Part shown: positions 33,725 through 45,148 of the stretch, in pieces
Position numbering within the stretch: position 1 is the stretch's first letter
Layout: each line of letters opens with the position of its first letter
DNA from: Tulasnella sp. 424
Lineage: Eukaryota > Basidiomycota > Agaricomycetes > Cantharellales > Tulasnellaceae
Assembly (NCBI GenBank): GCA_019633425.1
Contig: WSUB01000002.1
Span: forward strand, 372,001 to 436,000
Length of the DNA stretch: 64,000 bases
Direction of reading: 5' to 3'
The notes under the pieces: model-generated
Seen by the model: the letters and a program-made list of their open reading frames with translations, nothing else
Told to the model about the DNA's origin: nothing
Databases searched by the model: none
Program-made: the position numbers and the translations under genes

Positions 33725-35451
33725 TCATAGAATACCCGCGCTCTTCAGGTTCGCCATCAACAGAATCTCTTGCACCGAATCCATGATCACTAAAAGGAGT
33801 GAATAAGCCAGGTCAGCTATACTCGGTTCTCAAGATCCGCTCGGCCAGTTGCGAAAGTCCTTACTTTGGATTTGCCGGCTATCCGTAGCGCACGTCAAGA
33901 AACTATGAATCTTGCTTGGGTCTTCTCCACGGTAAACACTCAGGAATTTCTGTTTGAGGAATTCGCAGGCTGCTGGGTAGTCGTCGTTGGCACCATCGTA
34001 GTCGGGGAAAAAGTTGGATAACGGTGATCGGGGTAATTTTTCGGCGAACAGGTCGATTTTGTTGAAGAAGACGATCTATAGATACCAGACAAGTTGGGTG
34101 AGTAATGTAGTCGGAAAAGGGTGAGAAGTGTGATTGGGGGGACGTACGATTTGCGTGTTGACGAACCACCGCGAGTTGGATATCGAGTCGAACAATGTTA
34201 GGGCTTCCGTCATCCGGTTCTGCGAAGAGAAGCAGAGAGTCAGATAAGACCGCCAACATCACTGCCACCGGCATGTGCCGGAGGAAGGTACGTACCACAT
34301 CCTCAGCCTCATAAAGCCTCTGATCATACTCGCTCAACGACACCATGAACACCAACGCGTTCACTCCATCAAAGCAATTAATCCACTTCTTCCGCTCACT
34401 CCTCTGCCCTCCCACATCAAACACCCGATAATGAGTTTCTCCCACTTTGAACACGTTCTCGACGATTCCGGTGGTTTTGACCCGTGAACGTAAAATATCT
34501 TGGTCCGTTGGTAAGTAGCCTGGTGTGGACATGCGTTCGAGGGCGTGGAAGAAGCTATTTAGACGGAGAAGCGCAAGGGTCGATCAGTTAAGCGCTCTTG
34601 TGAGGTCATGGAAAGTGAGGAGCCGAATAGATAAGTGGAGAAGCAACGAGGCACGGTCCGGGAGGGGAGAAATCGCCGTCACCGCCGAACTTCACCCTCC
34701 TCTCCCCTCCCGCATTTGGCAGGCCGCCGGAATCGATGAACGCTGCGCGCTCAAACAAGGCAACCGCGAAAAAGGAGTGAAACCAAATCCCCCACTCACT
34801 AACTGGCCGAATCGTTCAACTGGTACTCCCTACTCCGATTGACAACCGCTCGGACGCCAGGATCGTACCAGAGCCCCCTAAGCGCCTCGCTTATCTCCCG
34901 CGGTAGAAAGTCTTGAGTGAATGTAATGTTGGGGTTCAAGCTCAGGACCAGTTCTTTACGAGATTCGTTGCCGGGTTGGATGGGGACGTTTAATTGAGGC
35001 ATCGCTTGTAACACGGAACGCATGGAAGCGACCGTGATGCTGAAGATGTCGTTTCTGTGGAGTTTGCGCTCGCGATCGTTGTAACCGCCTTCAAAGTTGA
35101 GTTTGAGTTGTTTTAGAATGGTAGTCTGTGCGAGCGGGTCGGTGCGGTTAGCGATTTCTGCGTTTATCGGACTCAAGCGTTGCGACCGTACCTTTCCTGA
35201 ATCTCCTGCACCGAGCAATAGCATCTTGACTTCTTGCAGTCCTTGCTTACTCTTGCCTGGGCGCGGTGAGAAGCCATCCGAACTTGTCTTCGCTGTTCAA
35301 GAAGAGAACCAAAATTTCGCGTCGATTGATCAGTACGTCATGCTCTCCTCGCTCCCTTTTTGAGTAGCCGTCGAGGGGTCGCTTCACCTAACGAGTCCTT
35401 GTGCTGTTCTGTTCTGTCCTCCCTCACTGATTTTGATTCCATGCAGCCCAT
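33725..35451 (-). CDS. Heterotrimeric G-protein alpha subunit, divergent
   Basis: The start MGCMESKS supplies the N-myristoylation/palmitoylation MGC motif. Exons 35388-35451, 35192-35292, 34800-35125 and 34296-34554, plus three further exons, join in phase. G1 is GAGDSGKT (the usual residue before Ser is Glu), then TTILKQLKL. The helical domain follows, then RSRVKTTGI (switch I), [12 protein letters not shown] (G3/switch II), FFNKIDLF (G4) and TCATDSRQI (G5). The C-terminus, [16 protein letters not shown], defines receptor coupling and lacks the Cys at -4 found in Gi-type subunits. GTP-dependent signalling at the plasma membrane follows from the family. Which fungal class (Gpa1, Gpa2 or Gpa3) it belongs to is not clear. 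Confidence 0.9.
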
Positions 35452-35993
35452 TGTTGCTGTTGTTGGTGGTGGTTATCGCCTAACGTCGGTCGGTTGGTGG
35501 TTGGTGGTTGTGTTGATGGCGTCGACGAAGGGACAGAGTGGAGGGGAGGGGAGGGGAAGGAAGGAGGGGAGAAGCGGAAGAAAGTGAGGTGGAGAGGAGA
35601 TGCGGCCGGAGGAAGTCTTATGAGGGGTTTTGGTGGTTAAGGATTGTTTGGTCGTCGCCATCCCCTCCCGTCCGTCCCGCGCGTCAAGCCACAAAACACG
35701 CTGTTTCTCTTCCAGTGGATGCTTCGAAACCGGCCAGGGTTCATTTTCCTGTTCCTCCGGCCGTCCACTCTAATAAAATAATTTTCCCCTCTTCGCAATT
35801 CAATATACAAACATATACAATCAAACTTTCTTTTCCCTGGTAGAGCATGACCAAATCGGGACCCGTGATATATTAGCCCCTCCTCCCTGCACACCTCCCC
35901 TCCTTGCTCCTCTTCTGCTGCTTAGCTCCCCGCGTCATCACACAATTGCGTCAGCGGTCCTTCGCTTAGCCCATCATCTTCACTTTTTCTTGC
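35452..35993. promoter_or_regulatory. Upstream region of the G-alpha gene
   Basis: About 540 bp between the hemerythrin stop and the G-alpha start. Runs of GGAGGGGAGGGG around 35540-35575 on the plus strand are the CT-rich leader seen from the minus strand. No gene was seen. Confidence 0.5.
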
Positions 35994-38347
35994 TCAGTGA
36001 AATGGAAGTCTTGCCATCTCTTCAGCCGTATAGTGTTTGCGGAACTCTTCCGGCGCCAAATCCTTCCTGTGAGAGATGAACGATGCCGACATCAGCATCG
36101 AACCGCGGGGGAATATAGGTTAGTACGAAGTGAGATCCCAGGGAAAGATAAAATAAACGAAGGGAGAAAAGAAGGAAGGAGGAGGGGGCTTCGAAAAAGC
36201 CAGGTCCCGATGCACCGTTGCAACCTGTGCGCACCGATGCGTGACTGCGGCCGCCCGCCGCTCCCGCCCATGCCACTTCCAATGACGAGAGGTACCATCA
36301 CTATAGGCACCGAAAAGCAGCGAACGCGAAACGGCGGCCATCGTTCATATATCGCGATCCGTCCGTCGGACGGTCTTGGTAGACGCCGGTGCGGTCATCC
36401 TCAAGCCATTGAAGCCACTTAATGAGGTACAGTGCCGTTCGCCATCTCACTACCACAAACTTAAGGGACGCTAGAAGAGCGCGATAACAGGAAAGTAATA
36501 AACGCCACTACTGTAAAGTTAAAGTGCACTAAAACACAGCTTTTTGCGCGTGTACTCACACTTCTTGGTCCAAGTGATTGAACAGCACCTCTCGAAACGA
36601 ATCCAAGCACCCTCGGAGAGCCGTCGGCGAATACGTACTAGGTTCCCGTCGGTACGTCTTGACCAATTCAGTTAAACGATCTAGCCCTGTGATCACATGT
36701 AAGGATGACGCGAGCGGTGCAATGCAAAAGACATCGGCGGCAAGAGGAACGAAAAAAAAAAGCGTCAGTGACCCAAATTTCAAAATCTCGTAAGTACGCG
36801 GATTTAGGAAAGGTCGGGAAATGTCCAGCAAAGGCAAAATGTCGCAGATGCGATTTTCGCTTTCTGAACCGAATCGGAATGAGCCGCACATCGGGAAAGC
36901 CTCCTCCCTCGTCCAAGGGAGGGTAGGGGAGAGTCGGTGGGTTTCTCCGAGGGAACGGCGGGGCCGTCAGAGACCTCGGGGGAATGAGGGTGCATCGTGC
37001 ACTCATATGTCCCTGACGCCGCCCGAGTGGGAGGAGAGTCCCCTTCTCCCCCAAGCGGCGATACCGCCCATAAAAGGGGTAACAATGACCTGTTACTTAC
37101 CGTCATGTATGCCCTTATGTGACTCGACGTGTTGGGCGTCCTCGCGGAAAGCAGGCATCCGTTTGGCGAGGATGGGGAAGATTGAGCGCTGCATGCAAGG
37201 AAAAAAAAAGTCACACGAGGGACAATGGTCGTCAACGACAATAATTCATCACAGCATTGTCTTGGAAAAGGAGTGGCGGAGGAGTTTGGAGGACACCCGA
37301 CGGACGCGGAGATTCCCGCAGCAGAGTGGATAGCTCGACGAATAGGAAACCAGGGGGGTCTATTATTGTGGTGCTCACCTCTTCGATAGTGTGGTGCATA
37401 GTTAGATCTGGGAGATTTTTGCGTCGGCGGGGCCAGGTTGGGTCAGGGATCATTCAGAAGAACGTCAAAGTCGAAAAGCCAAAATCGAAAAGAAACGGAA
37501 TCGGGTGGTCAGCTAGGGATCGGGGGTTGTGGGTGGAATCCTTAGGTCGGTTGTCAAAGCAAAACGTGAAGAACTCTAGGAGCTTCGCGGAGACGACTGG
37601 GGTCGACGTCGGACAGAAGTCTATGTCCGATCCCGATGCCTGCCTCTTCCAGAAGGCAGATGTCCAACGACCGGCGGGGTTGTAATGCGAAAGGACTGGA
37701 TGGCGCTTAAAAAGACTCACGTTGGACGAACTGGCTGGACATCCGCAAGAACGACTGTAACCCCAACCCTTTCTTGTTGAACCCGCCGTCTGCGAGCTGT
37801 TGCCATATGTAGGATCAACGTAAGCGCGAGATCCCCACCCTTACGGATCTGCCGAACGAGGCAACAATAAACGAAGGGACGAACCTCGTATAGCTCGTTG
37901 ACTGAGAAACACAGTAAGGGAAAACGCAAATCGAGTAGTGAGAAAACCCGTCAATATCGCAGGCACGAGAGACAAAAATATAATATCTTACACTCTTCTT
38001 CAAAGATTGAGTGGAAATATTGCATCGTCTCGCTTGGCTATGTGGGAGATAAGCGACTTTTACATCAGCGACCCTGCCCAGAGAGGTATTTAATCGTAGA
38101 AGACCCGACGTACCTTGCTGTAGATAGAGTCCTCATCTCGGAACGTACGTTGCGCCATGGTACTTTGTTGCTGCTGGTATAGTCGAAGGGCTTCAGCTGG
38201 TAGCTTTATCCTGGGCTTGCTCTGTCCTGTCGATAGTCGCCGTCCACTTGAAACAACGGACGATAGGGGATGGGATTTGCCGGCTGCGGACCGAGAGGTG
38301 TACCTAAATCGGGACAAGTTCCGCGCTAGCACCATGCGTTGAAGCAT
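35994..38347 (-). CDS. Hemerythrin-like HHE-domain protein, possibly mitochondrial
   Basis: Exons include 38114-38347, 37992-38037, a 17-nt microexon at 37885-37901, and further ones ending at 35994. They rebuild the fungal hemerythrin-like fold: MQYFHSIFEEEFNELYEL, then ADGGFNKKGLGL, HLTMHHTIEERSIFPILAKR, HVESHKGIHDGLDRLTELVK and CLDSFREVLFNHLDQEV, with the ending KDLAPEEFRKHY and LPFH. The His and Glu residues in FHSIF, MHHTIEE, ESHKGIHD and NHLDQE match the di-iron ligand positions, so an oxygen/NO/iron-binding role is likely. Starting at 38347 adds MLQRMVLARNLSRFRYTSRS and a GRRLSTGQ site, a good mitochondrial presequence. The ATG at 38158 would give a shorter cytosolic form. Confidence 0.85.
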
Positions 38348-41089
38348 GAGGGTTTTCTTTCTTTTTTTTTGGCTTAGCAGAGGAGGGAAGTTGGAAATCG
38401 CTCTCACTTGGCTGTGAACCTAGGAGTAGCTTTCAAGTACGGCCTCGAATTTTGAGCAGCAAGAGCTGAAACGCTTGGATTGAAGACTTTTTTTTGAAGT
38501 GGTTCCTGCCGGGACGTTTGGAATTAGCTGGTCGCCTAGTGGTCGATCCCGATCATTTTAAACCCCGAAGCGTGGATAATGACTAAAAACGGGAGGAGCA
38601 TGACGAGAACAACATTACGAGAGAGCCGGTAAGCACTGCTCAGAGGATCATCAGTTGGACCTTTGCCACTGCGGGGAGGGGCAGTACAGCGAAAGGAGAG
38701 TGACCCATTCTCTCTATTCCTTTTTGGCTGTAGTGGGGTCTCCGGTTAGCCAATGCAATGCCGCGGCGGAGGCGGGCATCGACGATAAATGTCACAGGTG
38801 TGGCGTTTGTAACGGAGGGACAATTTACGCCACTATTGACACCGAGCTTGTCACATCTTCTCTGCCGGTCACAGATCAGTCCAATTCGCCCGGCAAGGCA
38901 GGCAACCTGGGTCATTTTGCAGAATATCGTAAAAGAGGAAATTTGCAAATACCCAATCCACGCTTCCTCCAGATGGGTATTTATAAAGAAACTCATTTAA
39001 CTCCAGGTTGTTCCCCAGAGCCGTGGGAAAGAGGATGACAAAGGTGATATACCGGCCCCGGCTGTTCGTCGGATGGCATTCATGCAGCGGCATGGATGGG
39101 TCAATGGACGACAGGCATGTGAATCCGGAGGCGGGTATCTCCTTTCAAGAACCCCTAGACAGCGGAGCCGGCCGGCACAGAGCGGGAGAGAAGGGTTATT
39201 TTCTTTTGTATTCATCAATTAGAAGATTGCAACGAATAAATAAAATAATACAGAAATAAAAAGAAGCTAATGAAAGTTCTTCTGCGACATTAAACACGTT
39301 CGAAGTGGAGATAAGCCCTGTCTGCGAAGCTAATATGCACATCCCTTCACTAGTACTAGACCTTTGGACGCCACAAACACGAGGCTGCCCGGTCCAATGA
39401 CGATTGACAAGGGACTTGGGATCGTCGCGTTCAATTGCGCATACAGGACATTGGACTTGTCAGTGGCCACGTTTTGAATTTCTCCGTGTTGGGGGGGTAT
39501 GGGGTGGCAAGCCACCCGTCGTTAAGCTGGAAAGGGATGATCTCTCAGCCCGCCTTTTTGGAGTTTGAATGATCCAGTCGGCACCTGTCCTCCAAAACCC
39601 TTGTCCCATAGAAGTTTCATTTCTCAAGAGGGAGTCAGATAAACTTTCAGGAAGAAGCAGACTTGGAACGACGATCACCATGATAGTGAACCAAAAAAAT
39701 AAGAGGCTTGTAGTAGATCATTCGCAGAAGTTCGAACGCCCCCCCTCGGCCGCCACAGGACAGTGGCCGTTTAGCTAGAATGACATGTTTTCCAAGTGTA
39801 TTATACGTACTCCGCTGATCCGTGCGTATGTACGCTTTGGGATTTCTAAGAGATCGCGTTAGAGGGAAATTGGCTAGCGCTGGCCGTTCCTCGTGGAAGG
39901 AACAACACGCTATGGGCCCGCCCTTTCATCTTCATCATAAAGCCGTAGAACACCAGCCAGCCACCATGAGAGTCCATTTCCCTTGACGTTGCCGACGAAT
40001 TCCATTGCAGGAGTATCTGCGCTAGAACTACGACTCGAATACCACGCTCGTCGGCATTCGTGGCCCCCCGACGTCTTCCGCCCACCCCGATTTCCCATAG
40101 ATTTCAAGCAATTGCCGCGTGTGTGCCATTGGAGGACCTCGACCATGGAACTTTCCAGTCTCGGTTTCAGCGGATTTCTTGCCATCGGGCCCACGCCAAG
40201 AGGTGTATTGTTTACAACGAGTCGGAACCGCATGGCGCTCCCCTATCCCAGTGCGGCGGCGACGTCAGGTCTGTCATCTGTGGAATGCGAGTCATCTTGT
40301 CGTTACCGACAGACATCGTTTGATTCGAAAGTGGAGCTCGTACTCCTCTCGATGGGATGGGGTCGAGGTCCGTCTGGACGTCCTCGCTGCCCAAAGATAA
40401 GCTCGCACAATTTACACCTCCCGGGTGCCTCGCGTGCCGTATTCTTCCGAGATGCCTCTTGCTCCCTCAAGCTCGCTTCACCCGCCAACGTCGACTATTG
40501 GTTCATTCACTCTGACTCTCGATAACGAGGCATTTTCCGCTCCTTCTTCACATTGTCGAGTTTTGTCCGCACTGCGTGCAATGATATCGTCGTAGAAAGG
40601 TTCGAATTGCGGAGAAGAATTTTTTTTTTTATCTCCTCTTGCGCGATCCCCTAAGACCCTTTCGTTTGTTTTTATTCCCTGGGTCCTCAAAGTCCTTTCC
40701 ACATCCCTCCCTCCCTGTACAGTCTGAACACGCCATCAGAACACTCTATTCGAAATACAGGCAAGTATCCCGACAGAAAAGGGTCTCAGGTATGCGCGGC
40801 TGATGCATTTGAGCAGATCCGCTTGTCGACCCAAGTTCCCTCGAGCTTATCACTTCCGTCGAAGGTCGCCTCTATTTTGCGTTCCGCCTCTACCATCCTT
40901 CGCCTGGCGGCGTAGGTCCACCGAAACAGGTACACCGACAAGGGCGAGTTCGAAAGAAATTCCCGCTGAACTCACCTGTCTGACTTCAGGCCCTCCAAAC
41001 CACAGCTTGGTCTCATACACATCATCTTCACGCCTATAAAGGTCCACCTTTCCTTCCCTCTCCTCCTCAACCCAACACCATCATCCATA
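38348..41089. other. Gene-free stretch, about 2.7 kb
   Basis: Short overlapping frames at 39983-40525 occupy all three plus frames and show no domain, so none is supported. The final few hundred bases are CT-rich and lead into the TATA box at 41035. No RNA gene was identified. Confidence 0.5.
41035..41040 (+). promoter_or_regulatory. TATA box of the small zinc-ribbon-like gene
   Basis: TATAAA ends 50 bp before the ATG at 41090, with a pyrimidine-rich leader between them. Confidence 0.6.
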
Positions 41090-41416
41090 ATGTCCTCCCA
41101 AGCCAAGTGGAACATCAACGAGCCTGAAAAGTGCCCTTATGGGAACCTAATCTGCAAGCACTCCAACGTCCTGCACCAATATACCCAGAACCCCGGAGAA
41201 GTTCGGTGCAAAGGATGTTCCATTGTCTTTGACGATTGGGTTATCTGCCAGCCTCCAAACGGTCCCCCGAGAAGGACGTCCTCGAGCGGCATGAGTGGCC
41301 AGGATTCTGTGAGTCACAGCTGATTTTCGTCGGGGGGTCTGCTCGAGTTTACCCGAGAGGTGGAGCACACAGCTTACTGCTTGCTTGCATTGCAGTCCTC
41401 AGGCTCGAGAATATAG
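41090..41416 (+). CDS. Small cysteine-containing protein, zinc-ribbon-like
   Basis: Exons 41090-41308 and 41396-41416 give 79 aa. Cysteines occur in CPYGNLICKH and in VRCKGCSIVFDDWVIC, spaced as CX6C...CX2C...C. This could coordinate one zinc ion. The rest is short, hydrophilic and Ser-rich at the C-terminus (GMSGQDSSSGSRI). The clear TATA box, CT-rich leader and clean intron support a real, possibly highly expressed gene. No family was recognised. Confidence 0.7.
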
Positions 41417-41811
41417 CCAAGGCTGCTTAAACACGCTCGCATAGATGCTCTCAAACTCAGCACTCGTTCTCTTGCTACTTTCCTTTCACTCTTCTTTATT
41501 GGCATAATGTCCACTGCGTCCTTCTCTTATTCGCATTTGGCCTGAATATATATTCTCTGTCTCTCTCACTGCATGTTGTTAGCTACACTGAGCTTTTGTA
41601 ATGTGTGTAGTCAGTCTCGGTGTATTTATTTCTTTGTTGTCTGCTTTAACTCTCAGTCCTCGTTTTCAGTCCACTCTGAAATTTTGACGGCCTTTCGAAG
41701 CAGTGACGTACGGCTCCGTGCCTGGGAGCCTCACCTGCCAATTGTAGACCGCGGAATGTTCTGATGTTCGACTGGACCCTGACCGTTTCGATCTACCATT
41801 CTTGTTTTCGG
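41417..41811. other. Intergenic
   Basis: AT-rich 3' flank of the small gene and upstream region of Qri7. Nothing else was seen. Confidence 0.5.
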
Positions 41812-43540
41812 ATGTCGCTCCGCCCATCAACGTCAAGCCTCAGAATTCTGCCTCAAGTTCAAAGGAGGAAAGGAAGATTCGATGCGGCTCGGAGAAATTT
41901 TACCGTACTGGCCTTGGAGTCTTCAGCAGATGACAGTTGCGCGGCAGTCTTGACAAGCGAGAGGAAGATACTTTCCAACGTTGTCCTTAAGCAACCTCCG
42001 CATGGCAAGTGCGTTCACGGAATCAAGCGGAAGTAGGCGAAAAAGGCAACTGACCCTTTCAGTCAGGCAGAATAGCGAACTGGGGATACATCCGTATTGT
42101 GTGTGGCAACGAACGCCACGTTAGGCTGTTCCGGTTAACTGATTTCATTCCATTCTAGTTGCCATAGAGCACCATCAAAAGAACATGGTATGCTACCCGA
42201 GCCTCCGATTCTCATCCACCCAACATTCTCATTCTATCTTGGTCTATCTAGCCGACTGCCATCGCGCGCGCCCTTCGCGAAGCAAATGTTTCTATGGCGG
42301 ACATCGATGGAGTGGCGTTTACAAGGGGGCCCGGAATGGGTAAGTATTTGCATCCTCGGTTATTCCAATATCTGACTCGGGGTCGGCCTTTTTGCATTAG
42401 CTGGGTGCCTCGCCGTGGCAGCCAACGCTGGTCGAGGGATAGCTGCCGCAACGAACAAGCCAATCGTTGGAGTTCACCACATGGTAAGCTTACATGCCAT
42501 ATATTCGTGTCGCAGTCTGTCTTGGTACTCATGATCCCCGCCCGTTCGATGATCAGCAAGCACATGCTCTCACATCACTCCTCACCGAATCCGATCCCCC
42601 CAAATTCCCTTTCCTCACGCTCCTCGTATCAGGAGGGCATACCTTGTTGTTACTTGCTTACTCTCCTACTCGATTCAAAATCCTGGCCACAACCGTAGAT
42701 TCGGCTATCGGGTGAGCTGGGTTTCACCTTCGCACCTCACCAATTCATGCTAACTTGCGCCCGCTCACGAAAGACAAGCAATCGACAGTGTAGCTCGCCT
42801 CCTCAAACTATCATGGCACGACGAAAACGGTACTCTGATTGGAGCAGGTGCAGCTCTTGAACGTTTAGCAGCGTCCTCCCCTCCAGCAGGAGTTCCGATC
42901 CCCACAATCAAACCATTCCCTGTGGCATTCCCCAACTTATTGTCTTTCTCGTTCGCTGGGCCCAAAGGAGAAGTAAACAGAATGCTAGGAAAGCTCCCTC
43001 CAGACGCAGTCGAAAAGGACGAGGGATTGCGAATCGCTATCGCAAGGGGCTTCCAGGAAGCTGCCGTCGCGCAGCTGGAAGAAAAAGTGAAGTTGGCCTT
43101 GAGATGGTGCGATAAAAGAGGCGTGAAAGTGAACGGTTTGGTTGCGAGTGGAGGAGTAGCGAGCAACATGTATTTGAGAGAAAGGTACTTTGGAGGGCAT
43201 CACTGTCTACTCGATGACCCAGGAATGACTAACCTCTTGTTCAGATTGACACTTGCGCTACAAGAAAATCCCGAAGATCCCATACCTTTGATTTGCCCAC
43301 CACCACATCTCTGTACTGGTAAGCGATGCCCTGCGCATTTTGTTTGTCCGAGGGCATCCGAAGTTCACCTGGGAAACCACGCAACCTATTTTAGATAACG
43401 CTGTTATGGTGGGATGGGCATCTATATCCCGCTTCCTTGCAAAGGATCACGACCCGTTCGATATCGATCTCAAGCCGACGTGGTCATTAGAAGATCTTTC
43501 CTCCGAGGACATTACACCTTCAGGGACACCCTCAATTTAG
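41812..43540 (+). CDS. QRI7: Mitochondrial tRNA threonylcarbamoyladenosine synthase Qri7/TsaD (Kae1 family)
   Basis: Multiple exons rebuild the TsaD/Kae1 fold. The basic N-terminus (SLRPSTSSLRILPQVQRRKG) looks like a mitochondrial presequence. VLALESSADDSCAAVL is the first ATPase motif (usually ESSCDDT). IHPYFAIEHHQKNM, GVAFTRGPGMGAGCLAVAAN and GVHHMQAH (metal-binding histidines) follow, then LLVSGGHTLL, LLSFSFAGPKG, LVASGGVASN and the last-exon DNAVMVGW with the conserved Asp. Qri7 transfers the threonylcarbamoyl group to A37 of mitochondrial ANN-decoding tRNAs. An ATG at 41764 in the same frame would add 16 residues without improving the presequence. Confidence 0.9.
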
Positions 43541-43744
43541 CAATCTGTCTCTGCCTCCTCCGCATGTTTATGGCGCTATCGGTATCTATCCATTATAAGG
43601 ACCTCCTGAACAATCTCATACCCATGTACACGATCGATTAATCTTACAAATCTAGTTCAAACTCGCCAATTTGGATTCGCTTCTCATGCTCCGGTCGCAT
43701 CATCGAATCTTCCGCGCGACACTTCCTCACGTGCCCCCACCTCA

Positions 43745-43751
43745 TATAAAA
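43745..43751 (+). promoter_or_regulatory. TATA box of the flavin-reductase-like gene
   Basis: TATAAAA lies about 52 bp before the ATG at 43803. This supports that ATG over in-frame ATGs at 43671 and 43686. Confidence 0.55.
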
Positions 43752-43802
43752 GCTGGACCGCGCTCTCCTACAACACTCGCTAAGAGACACAAATCAACAA
43801 AG

Positions 43803-44907
43803 ATGGCTGCTCCTGAACGACCCCCTTTCAACTACGACCCAGCGTTCAAGTACACGCAACAACCTAATCCAGATTTCAAGCCTGTGTCTGGGTTGAAAGG
43901 GTCACCTTTTGCGGAGGAGTGGGTCAAGAAAGGCGAAGAAGTAGGGTTTACGGTAGTCGACCCTCAGACTACTGCTCCCGGGTGAGAACCTCTCGACACG
44001 AAAACGATCGTAGATGAGGCTAACGGCTCGGAGTAGGAACCTGTACCGCCTACTGATTTCAGGAATCGTACCCCGACCTATCGCCTTTGTCTCGTCCATC
44101 GCCCCTGATGGAACTCAGAATCTTGCTCCATTCAGGTATGGGCATTACGCTCACGCCAATTAATGTCGCACTGAACCAGGGCTTCGCGCCAGCTACTTCA
44201 ACGTCGTCAACTCCGATCCACCCATCGTCTCGGTGTCGTTCACGGTGTCAGCAGCTGGCACGAAGAAAAAGGACACCTGCAACAACATCCTTACCAATAA
44301 GACGTTTACTGTGAATATCATCAGCGAGCCCTTTGTCGAGGCAGCGAATTGGTGTGCTGTGGATGCTCCCGCCAACGTCGATGAATGGTATGGGAGCGGC
44401 TTGACTAAGGAGAAGAGCGTGAGTCCATGCCAACCACTATAACGGCATACCGAGATTCATGAAAACCTCCTGCAATGGAATTACAGACTCTGGTTGAGCC
44501 CCCTCGCGTCAAGGAGAGCGCCTTCAGTCTTGAATGCGAGGTTTGCCATGTCCCTCTCTTTACCCCCAGGTATTTAAAAACTGAACAATCTTCCTCCTTG
44601 CTAGCTCTACCAATCGATTGAACTCAAGCATCCAGACAAGCCTCCTGGTGGCATCCTTGTCCTGGGCCTGGTCAAGTTGATTCACGTTCGCAATGATGTC
44701 CTCAATCACCCTGGGGACCATCCCAATGCGACCGCTGGTTCCGCGCCACGAGATTGGACCGTTGACCCTGCAAAGCTAAGAGCCGTCTCAAGGATGGGCG
44801 GCATCACCTACGGCCGAATCGGTGAAGGTTTCGAGGTCCCAAGACCCGTCTGGGCAGAGGTCAAGGACAATTATGACGGAAGATCAGGAGTCGCAGGCGA
44901 GCATTGA
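43803..44907 (+). CDS. Flavin reductase-like FMN-binding split-barrel protein
   Basis: Exons are joined through introns near 43982, 44135, 44418 and 44540. After an N-terminal extension (FNYDPAFKYTQQPNPDFK), the core reads LISGIVPRPIAFVSSIAPDG, then SYFNVVNSDPPIVSVSFT, KDTCNNILTNKTFTVNII, VEPPRVKESAFSLECE and GILVLGLVKLIHVRNDVL. These follow the order of the flavin reductase-like split barrel, where the PRPIA(F/L)V(S/T)(S/T) segment binds FMN phosphate. The C-terminus has VSRMGGITYGRIGEGFEVPR. Family members reduce or bind FMN; the physiological substrate is unknown. Upstream in-frame residues (MLRSHHRIFRATLPHV) look like a mitochondrial presequence, so a longer form is possible. Confidence 0.85.
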
Positions 44908-45148
44908 GCACGATCATACACTCTGTAAATAGACCTTCGTCCAATCCGAAGCGGAGAACCTTTATTGGAAATTCTAATCTATCATACGGGGGGATCTGGT
45001 CGTGAATATGCAGTAGTGAAGACGAGAACTAATGTCCGAAATGAAGCGTACATATAGGGGTAGTAAGGAGTGACTCAAAAAAATGCAAAAGTTCGAAAAC
45101 AAGGAAAGGTCCGACAAAAGAAATCAACAACAATGGGAAGAGAAAGCG

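Noticed and set aside
39983..40525. Overlapping plus-strand frames
   Set aside because: All three frames are open in parts, indicating GC-rich noncoding sequence. No domain or splice continuity was seen.
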